A stretch of DNA of 5,226 bases from Actinomycetota bacterium. GTDB taxonomy: Bacteria > Actinomycetota > Actinomycetes > JACCUZ01. Positions 1 through 4,226 of this stretch are shown piece after piece. The translations under genes and the position numbers were made by a program. The stretch is from NCBI GenBank assembly GCA_030841195.1, contig JAVEDA010000402.1, positions 1 to 5,226 on the forward strand, written 5' to 3'. Within the stretch, counting starts at the first letter, position 1. Each line of letters begins with the position of its first letter. The notes below the pieces were generated by a model that was not told the DNA's origin, ran no database searches, and worked only from the letters and a program-made list of their open reading frames with translations.

Positions 1-1
1 G

Positions 2-1225
2 CTCTCGCTGGACCAGGTCGGGGAGGAGGCGCTCGCCGAGTGGAAGGCCGACGTCGACCTCGGCGACTACGTCGGTATCGAGGGCGAGGTCATCAGCTCC
101 CGGCGCGGCGAGCTGTCGGTGCTCGCGACCCGCTGGGCGATGCTGGCCAAGGCCCTGCGCCCCCTGCCGGACAAGCACCACGGCCTCACCGACCCGGAGG
201 CGCGGGTCCGGCTGCGCTACGTCGACCTCGCGGTCAACGCCGACTCGCGGCAGATGGTGCGCAACCGCGCGACCGTGCTCAAGTCGGTGCGCTCGACGCT
301 GGACCGGCACGACTTCCTCGAGGTGGAGACACCGCTGCTGCAGCCGCTGCACGGCGGGGCGGCGGCGCGACCGTTCACGACCCACCTGAACGCGTTCGAC
401 CAGACGATGTACCTCCGGATCGCGATCGAGCTCTACCTGAAGCGGCTCGTCGTCGGCGGTCTGGACCGCGTGTACGAGATCGGCCGCAACTTCCGCAACG
501 AGGGCGTCGACTCCACCCACAGCCCCGAGTTCACGATGTTGGAGGTCTACGAGGCCTACGGCGACTACAACACGATGGCGACCCTGACCCGCGAGATCGT
601 GCTCGACGCCGCGCGGGCGCTGGGCTCGACGGTGGTGCCCGACGGGCGCGGCGGCGAGATCGACCTCGAGGCCGAGTGGGTGCACCTGCCGATCCTCGAG
701 GCGGTGTCGAACGCCGTCGGCGAGGAGATCGACGTCGAGACATCAGCAGAGGTGCTGCGCAAGGTCGCCGACCGCCACGACGTGTCGCTGCAGCCGTCCT
801 GGGAGGCCGCCGACATCGTCGTCGAGCTCTACGAGCAGCTGGTCGAGGACCACCTGCTGCAGCCGACCTTCGTCACCGACTACCCCGCCGCGGTCAAGCC
901 GCTGGCCAAGCCGCACCGGTCCAAGCCCGGCCTGGTCGAGGCCTGGGACCTCATCATCGGCGGCGTCGAGCTGGCGCCGGCGTACTCCGAGCTGAACGAC
1001 CCGGTCGAGCAGCGCCGCCGCCTGGTCGAGCAGTCGCGCAAGGCGGCCGGCGGTGACCCCGAGGCCATGCAGCTGGACGAGGACTTCCTGCGGGCGATGG
1101 AGTTCGGCATGCCGCCGCAGGGCGGGATGGGGCTCGGCATCGACCGGCTGATCCGGCTGCTGACCGGGGTGACCTCGCTGCGCGACACGATCGCCTTCCC
1201 GCTGCTCAAGCCCGAAGGGAGCTGA
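2..1225 (+). CDS. lysS: Lysyl-tRNA synthetase, class II (5' end missing)
   Basis: Charges tRNA-Lys with lysine, using ATP, in the cytoplasm. The reading frame is open from base 2, giving 407 residues; the true start and most of the N-terminal OB-fold anticodon-binding domain lie left of the window. Residues 1-50 or so look like the end of the OB fold (GDYVGIEGEV, then ALRPLPDKHHGL). Motif 1 is near 96-115 (FLEVETPLLQP), motif 2 starts with FRNE at 164-167 (HSPEFTMLE follows), and motif 3 is GMGLGIDRL from 375 with its arginine at 382. The lysine-pocket acids corresponding to E. coli Glu240, Glu278 and Glu428 are present at about 143, 181 and 330. The position of E. coli Asn424 is Pro326 here; the M. 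tuberculosis enzyme, as I recall it, also lacks this Asn. Adjacency to lsr2 argues for the housekeeping LysS. Because the N-terminus is missing, a LysX-type enzyme with an added membrane domain is not formally excluded, but is unlikely. Confidence 0.96.
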   Translation, partial: LSLDQVGEEALAEWKADVDLGDYVGIEGEVISSRRGELSVLATRWAMLAKALRPLPDKHHGLTDPEARVRLRYVDLAVNADSRQMVRNRATVLKSVRSTLDRHDFLEVETPLLQPLHGGAAARPFTTHLNAFDQTMYLRIAIELYLKRLVVGGLDRVYEIGRNFRNEGVDSTHSPEFTMLEVYEAYGDYNTMATLTREIVLDAARALGSTVVPDGRGGEIDLEAEWVHLPILEAVSNAVGEEIDVETSAEVLRKVADRHDVSLQPSWEAADIVVELYEQLVEDHLLQPTFVTDYPAAVKPLAKPHRSKPGLVEAWDLIIGGVELAPAYSELNDPVEQRRRLVEQSRKAAGGDPEAMQLDEDFLRAMEFGMPPQGGMGLGIDRLIRLLTGVTSLRDTIAFPLLKPEGS

Positions 1226-1227
1226 GC

Positions 1228-1338
1228 ATGGACACCATCGCGGCCCTGGCGCCCCCGATCGTGGTCTGCGTGGCATTCATCGCCCTCGTCGTGGCAATCA
1301 AGAAGCGGGCCGACGCCGAGGACAAAGACGAGAGCTGA
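1228..1338 (+). CDS. 36-residue single-pass membrane peptide between lysS and lsr2
   Basis: Family not recognised. The ATG lies two bases after the lysS stop, with a strong Shine-Dalgarno (AAGGGAG, 1215-1221) inside the last lysS codons and a 6-nt spacer, so translational coupling to lysS is likely. The peptide has a short N-terminus (MDTIAALAPP), one hydrophobic stretch at residues 9-24 (IVVCVAFIALVVAI) and then a basic-to-acidic tail (KKRADAEDKDES). By the positive-inside rule this predicts an out/in single-pass inner-membrane peptide with a charged cytosolic tail. Codons favour G/C at the third position, as in neighbouring genes. Function is unknown; single-pass peptides of this size often act as small regulators or subunits of membrane complexes, but nothing here identifies a partner. 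The strong ribosome site and spacing make a real gene more likely than chance. Confidence 0.66.
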   Translation: MDTIAALAPPIVVCVAFIALVVAIKKRADAEDKDES

Positions 1339-1369
1339 AAAGGCCTTTCCGCGGGGCCGCCCTTTTCAG
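1335..1369 (+). terminator. Hairpin after the small membrane gene, terminator-like
   Basis: Perfect 9-bp arms CTGAAAAGG (1335-1343) and CCTTTTCAG (1361-1369) enclose a 17-nt GC-rich loop. The left arm includes the TGA stop of the small gene (1336-1338). There is no U-tract after the stem, apart from the T4 inside the right arm, so it may be a weak or partial terminator or an mRNA-stabilising stem between the lysS transcript and lsr2 rather than a full stop signal. Confidence 0.5.
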
Positions 1370-1392
1370 TGCAGCCCGGCTTTCCACTCCCG

Positions 1393-1420
1393 ATTGGTCG
1401 CCAATTGCCGGCGTACCGGC
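1393..1420. promoter_or_regulatory. Two adjacent small dyads in the lsr2 leader
   Basis: ATTGG-TCG-CCAAT (1393-1405) is directly followed by GCCGG-CGTA-CCGGC (1407-1420). Both have perfect 5-bp arms. They sit about 80-100 bases upstream of the lsr2 start, in the only long non-coding stretch before the gene. They could be protein-binding half-site pairs or short RNA hairpins. No regulator family is recognised, and dyads this short arise by chance fairly often. Confidence 0.3.
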
Positions 1421-1424
1421 GATT

Positions 1425-1455
1425 GCATTTCGCATTCCTGCATTCCTGCATTACG
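1425..1455. repeat. Tandem 8-bp repeat upstream of lsr2
   Basis: Four consecutive units start with GCATT: GCATTTC (1425-1431), GCATTCCT (1432-1439), GCATTCCT (1440-1447) and GCATTACG (1448-1455). The stretch is clearly richer in A+T than the surrounding genes and lies 42-72 bases before the lsr2 start, where the promoter should be. A TTGCAT at 1424-1429 could act as a -35 element, but no convincing -10 is seen at 16-18 bp. The array may be a binding region for a regulator, including Lsr2 itself, which prefers A+T-rich DNA; that part is inference. Confidence 0.5.
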
Positions 1456-1496
1456 CTCGGGCCGACAAACCTGGCGAGCAATTGGAGAAATGCCGT

Positions 1497-1826
1497 ATGG
1501 CGCAGAAAGTGCAGGTCATCCTGGTCGACGACATCGACGGCGGCAGTGCCGACGAGACGGTGTCCTTCTCACTGGACGGGGTGTCCTACGAGATTGACCT
1601 GAGCACCAAGAATGCCGCGGCATTCCGCGACTCGCTGGCCCAGTACGTGGGCACCGCGCGCAAGGTCGGCCGCTCAGCCAGCCGCGGATCGGCCCGGCGG
1701 CGTTCCGGCGGGGGCGACAACCGCACCGCACAGATCCGGGAATGGGCCCGCAGCAACGGACACAAGGTCAATGAGCGCGGCCGCATCCCCGCCACAGTGA
1801 TCGAGGCATACGAGAAGGCGCACTGA
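1497..1826 (+). CDS. lsr2: Lsr2 nucleoid-associated protein / xenogeneic silencer
   Basis: A 109-residue DNA-bridging protein, the actinobacterial functional counterpart of H-NS, which binds A+T-rich DNA in the minor groove and represses acquired genes. The N-terminal dimerisation domain (about 1-55) starts MAQKVQVILVDDIDG and carries the family signature LDGVSYEIDLSTKNA at 26-40. A basic Arg/Ser/Gly linker follows (55-73). The C-terminal DNA-binding domain (about 76-109) has IREWARSNGHKVNERGRIP, with the AT-hook-like RGR at 94-96. Length fits the family (M. tuberculosis Lsr2 is 112 residues). I chose ATG 1497 because GGAG at 1484-1487 gives a 9-nt spacer and the protein then begins exactly as family members do. 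An in-frame TTG at 1482 would add five residues and leave no ribosome site; the ATG at 1490 is out of frame. It follows lysS as in mycobacteria, but is not followed by clpC. Confidence 0.97.
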   Translation: MAQKVQVILVDDIDGGSADETVSFSLDGVSYEIDLSTKNAAAFRDSLAQYVGTARKVGRSASRGSARRRSGGGDNRTAQIREWARSNGHKVNERGRIPATVIEAYEKAH

Positions 1827-1860
1827 ACTGAAGGCGCACGGAACTGAAGGCGAACTGAAC
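1815..1860 (+). repeat. Tandem 16-bp duplication of the lsr2 3' end
   Basis: The last codons of lsr2 and its stop, AAGGCGCACTGAACTG (1815-1830), are followed at once by AAGGCGCACGGAACTG (1831-1846), 15 of 16 identical, and then by a decayed partial copy, AAGGCG plus AACTGAAC (1847-1860). The second copy has CACGGA where the first has the CAC-TGA stop. This looks like replication slippage at the end of the gene. The copies are outside the coding frame. Confidence 0.75.
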
Positions 1861-1891
1861 AGTCGCCGTCCCCGATAGCGCTGGACGACAT

Positions 1892-1947
1892 CACGCCGGC
1901 GGACCCGACATCACCCCTGCACACGTGATGTCGAGTCCGCCGGCGTG
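1892..1947. terminator. Long-stem bidirectional terminator between convergent genes
   Basis: Arms of 23 nt (1892-1914 and 1925-1947) are reverse complements except for one C/A mismatch (C1905 against A1934) and enclose a 10-nt loop. Each arm carries CGCCGGCGGA or its complement next to CGACATCAC or its complement. The structure lies between the end of lsr2 (1826) and the end of the minus-strand glycosyltransferase gene (1969), where a shared terminator is expected. On the plus strand it is followed only by CTTTA, so the U-tract is short, as is common in high-GC actinobacteria. An extra direct copy of CGACATCAC lies just outside the left arm (1886-1894). Confidence 0.78.
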
Positions 1948-1968
1948 CTTTACGTGGTCGACTCCGGC

Positions 1969-4008
1969 TCAGGTGGTCGAGCCCGGCATCGTCGTGGTGG
2001 CGGTGAGGTCGTAGACGGTGACGCCGTCGACGGTCTGGGCGGCGAAGGTCTGTGCCACCCAGGTCGCGATGTCCGACGACGAGGACGACCCGCCGTTCTG
2101 CATCCCACCCAAGCCACCACTGCCGATGAAGTAGTGCACCTTCCCGGCCGCCACGTCGGCCTGGAACTGCGCCAGCGTCGGTGACGGGTCGCTGCCGTTG
2201 AAGCCGCCGATCGCCATCACCGGCAGCCCGGTGGCCAGCTGGTAGCCCGACGCGTTGTTCGACCCCACCGCCGCCGCCACCCAGGTGTACGACGGGGCGT
2301 TCGCCGCCAGCAGTGCCTGCATCGCGGCGCTCACCGAGCTGGCCGACAGCAGCCCGCCCAGGCCGCCGCCTGCGCCGCCGCGTGTGCCGCCGGGATTCCC
2401 GAGCTGCGGTGTCCCGGTCAGGCCCTGCGGCGGTGTGCCGGTCCGCCCGCCGGGTCCGAAGGCCGTCCGGGCACCGCCAGGTCCACCACGCGCACCGGCC
2501 ACCGCCGGGCCCGCCGTCGGGATCGACCCGGTGTGCGGCTGGCTCGCGGTCTGCAGCGCGTACGCCGTGGGGCCGGCCAGCGAGGTCAGCACCGCAACCG
2601 CTGCGACCGCCGCGACCACACGGGCCGGCAGCAGAGTGACGAAAGCCAGCGCGAGCGCCGCGGCCAGGCCGACCACCAGCACCAGCGGCGCGAGCCACGG
2701 CACGAAGCCGCTGCTGCGGTGCAGCAGGACGAAGGCCCAGGCCGCGGTCAGTGCACTCGTCAGGGCGAGCGCCGCGCCAGCTGCCGGCAGTGCCCGGCGG
2801 CGCCAGAGCAGGACGGCGCCGATGCCCACCAGCGCACCGATCGCCGGCGCCAGGGCCACCGTGTAGTAGGCGTGGAAGATGCCCTGCATGAAGCTGAAGA
2901 CCAGGCCCGTGACCAGCAGCCAGCCGCCCCAGAGGAGCGCTGCGGCCCTGGTCCGGTCGGTCCGTGCGGCCCGACCCGCGACGATGAGCGCGGCCACCAG
3001 GAGGATCAGCGCGGCGGGCAGCAGCCAGGCCACCTGGCCGCCGTTCTCGGCGTTGAACATCCGGGTCCAGCCGGTCGCACCCCAGCCGCCGCCCGGCCCC
3101 GCAGCCCCACCGCCGCCGACGCTTCCGGTCTCGTCGCCGGTGAGCCGGCCGAGGCCGTTGTAGCCGAGCACCAGCTCCAGGATGCTGTTGTGCTGCGACC
3201 CGCCGATGTAGGGCCGCATCGAGGCTGGCACCAGCTCGACGACCGCGACCCACCAGCCGGCCGACAGAAGCAGTGCCCCGCCTGCCGCGAGCAGCGAGAC
3301 GATCCGCTTGCGCAGCGGCGACGGCGCGGCCACCAGGTAGACCAGCGCGAAGGCGGGCACGACGAGCAGCGCCTGCAGCATCTTGGTCATGAAGCCGAGG
3401 CCCACCAGGGCGCCGGCCAGGACCAGCCACCGGGTGCTCGCCGTCTCGACCGCGCGAACCACGGCGTACGCGCCCGCGACGAGGGTGAGCACGAGCAGCG
3501 CGTCCGGGTTGTTGAACCGGAACATCAGCACCGCCACCGGCGTCAGCGCCGCTACCGACCCGGCGATCAGCGCAGCCGCGTGGCCGTGCCACCGACGTAC
3601 GGTCGCGTGCAGCAGCCCGACCGTCGCGACACCCGTCAACGCCTGCGGCACCAGGATCGACCACGCGTTGAGCCCGAACAGTCGCACCGACAGCGCCATC
3701 ACCCACAGCGACGCAGGTGTCTTGTCCACCGTGATGCTGCTCGCCGCGTCCGACGAGCCGTAGAAGAACGCCTTCCAGCTCACCGAGCCCGCCTGTGCGG
3801 CGGCGGAGTAGAAGGAGTTCGCCCAGCCGGACGCGCCGAGCCCCCACAGGTAGAGCAGGGCGGTCGCAGCTAGCAGACCGAGCAGGGTCGGCCGGCCCCA
3901 CGCCGGGTCGCTGTCGGGACCCCGCAACAGACGCCGCGATCGCGACGGCGGGCGGGGCGAGGGCACGTCGTGGGCGGCAGTCGGGGGCGCGTCGGCAAGC
4001 GTGGTCAT
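1969..4008 (-). CDS. GT-C membrane glycosyltransferase, GT39/ArnT-like, YkcB type
   Basis: A 679-residue polytopic membrane protein of the PMT/ArnT superfamily, which transfers a sugar from a polyprenyl-phosphate donor to an acceptor on the outer face of the membrane. After a Pro/Arg-rich cytosolic N-terminus (1-38) come roughly 12-14 hydrophobic segments between about 40 and 485. The first extracytoplasmic loop (60-100) has the family pattern NSFYSAAA, SWKAFFYGSSD and TVDKTP; the catalytic acid of GT-C enzymes is expected here, with Asp87 and Asp95 as candidates. FRFNNPDALL (163-172), FMTKMLQALL (206-215), RPYIGGS (265-271) and NGLGR (284-288) are typical of the actinobacterial YkcB-like subgroup. 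A Gly/Pro/Arg-rich linker (about 498-553) leads to a globular C-terminal domain (about 570-670: WVAAAVGSNNASGYQL, GLPVMAIGGFNGSDP, VHYFIGSGG), which matches the YkcB-type C-terminal domain. The start ATG has GGGAG upstream (4021-4017 on the minus strand) with an 8-nt spacer. Sugar and acceptor cannot be told. No GT2 polyprenyl-phosphate sugar synthase is adjacent in the window. Confidence 0.88.
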   Translation of the reverse strand: MTTLADAPPTAAHDVPSPRPPSRSRRLLRGPDSDPAWGRPTLLGLLAATALLYLWGLGASGWANSFYSAAAQAGSVSWKAFFYGSSDAASSITVDKTPASLWVMALSVRLFGLNAWSILVPQALTGVATVGLLHATVRRWHGHAAALIAGSVAALTPVAVLMFRFNNPDALLVLTLVAGAYAVVRAVETASTRWLVLAGALVGLGFMTKMLQALLVVPAFALVYLVAAPSPLRKRIVSLLAAGGALLLSAGWWVAVVELVPASMRPYIGGSQHNSILELVLGYNGLGRLTGDETGSVGGGGAAGPGGGWGATGWTRMFNAENGGQVAWLLPAALILLVAALIVAGRAARTDRTRAAALLWGGWLLVTGLVFSFMQGIFHAYYTVALAPAIGALVGIGAVLLWRRRALPAAGAALALTSALTAAWAFVLLHRSSGFVPWLAPLVLVVGLAAALALAFVTLLPARVVAAVAAVAVLTSLAGPTAYALQTASQPHTGSIPTAGPAVAGARGGPGGARTAFGPGGRTGTPPQGLTGTPQLGNPGGTRGGAGGGLGGLLSASSVSAAMQALLAANAPSYTWVAAAVGSNNASGYQLATGLPVMAIGGFNGSDPSPTLAQFQADVAAGKVHYFIGSGGLGGMQNGGSSSSSDIATWVAQTFAAQTVDGVTVYDLTATTTMPGSTT

Positions 4009-4079
4009 GGCGTGTTCTCCCGGTCATCGGTACGGCGGGTGGTCGGGGTGTTCCGGGAAGGACTCTCCGGGCCGCACCT

Positions 4080-4089
4080 GTGAGGTCAC
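4080..4089. promoter_or_regulatory. Short dyad GTGAGGTCAC in the divergent intergenic region
   Basis: GTGA-GG-TCAC is a perfect 4-bp-arm dyad lying between the two divergent genes, 72 bases from the glycosyltransferase start and 138 from the dehydrogenase start. The half-sites resemble those of the CRP-like site 20 bp further right, but the 2-bp spacer does not suit a CRP dimer. It is short enough to be chance. Confidence 0.2.
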
Positions 4090-4109
4090 TGCCGGACGGC
4101 TGGGCGACG

Positions 4110-4125
4110 TGTGGGAGTGCTCACA
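4110..4125. promoter_or_regulatory. CRP-like operator upstream of the alcohol dehydrogenase
   Basis: TGTGGGAGTGCTCACA matches the CRP consensus TGTGA-N6-TCACA at 9 of 10 conserved positions with the exact 6-bp spacer, and the dyad extends one more pair (G4109/C4126). It ends five bases before the DosR-like box and about 100 bases before the dehydrogenase start. Actinobacterial CRP/FNR-family regulators use closely related half-sites (GTG...CAC). It could serve either divergent gene. Confidence 0.45.
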
Positions 4126-4130
4126 CCCCG

Positions 4131-4150
4131 CACGGGACCAAAGCCCCTAA
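4131..4150 (+). promoter_or_regulatory. DosR/DevR-like box upstream of the alcohol dehydrogenase
   Basis: CACGGGACCAAAGCCCCTAA matches 15 of 20 positions of the published DosR consensus TTSGGGACTWWAGTCCCSAA, including the core GGGAC, AAAG and CCC. Its right end lies 76 bases before the dehydrogenase ATG, a position suited to activation of a promoter just downstream. DosR/DevR responds to hypoxia, nitric oxide and carbon monoxide in mycobacteria, and related regulators exist in many actinobacteria. No clear -10 element is seen. The match is by eye and needs a matrix score against the genome. Confidence 0.5.
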
Positions 4151-4226
4151 CGAGCCGGCAGCGTGCGGCACATCCTCGGAAGGCGGGTGGACAACTCGGT
4201 GCACCTGCCACGTCCGGAGGAACGTC

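Noticed and set aside
40..1056. A 338-residue plus-strand frame inside lysS in another reading frame.
   Set aside because: Arg/Pro/Gly-rich shadow of lysS without domain signatures.
1482..1496. Upstream TTG start for lsr2, adding five residues (MEKCR).
   Set aside because: It would place the GGAG ribosome site inside the coding region, and Lsr2 proteins begin at the MAxKV sequence encoded from 1497.
1892..1947. The long inverted repeat as a mobile-element terminus or MITE.
   Set aside because: There is no target-site duplication, internal sequence or second end, and its place between convergent gene ends fits a terminator better. Copy number was not testable here.
2533..3873. A 446-residue plus-strand frame antisense to the glycosyltransferase.
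   Set aside because: Low-complexity Arg/Gln/His/Pro composition, no recognisable motif, no ribosome site, and explained by the codon bias of the opposite strand.
1586..4027. An 813-residue minus-strand open frame covering the glycosyltransferase gene and running antisense into lsr2.
   Set aside because: It is Arg/Gly/Pro-rich with no family resemblance, overlaps the clearly real GT-C frame on the same strand, runs through the convergent terminator, and is antisense to most of lsr2. Such frames are common shadows in high-GC DNA.
4028..4054. A possible ECF-type promoter for the glycosyltransferase on the minus strand (GGAAC, then GTACC after 16 bp).
   Set aside because: The -10 part is a poor match, and the implied transcription start would fall on or next to the ribosome site (4017-4021), leaving almost no leader.
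4051..4072. The imperfect dyad around CCGGGAAGGACTCTCCGGG as a second DosR-like site.
   Set aside because: The GGGAC and GTCCC half-sites are not in the right register or spacing. Only loose similarity remains.
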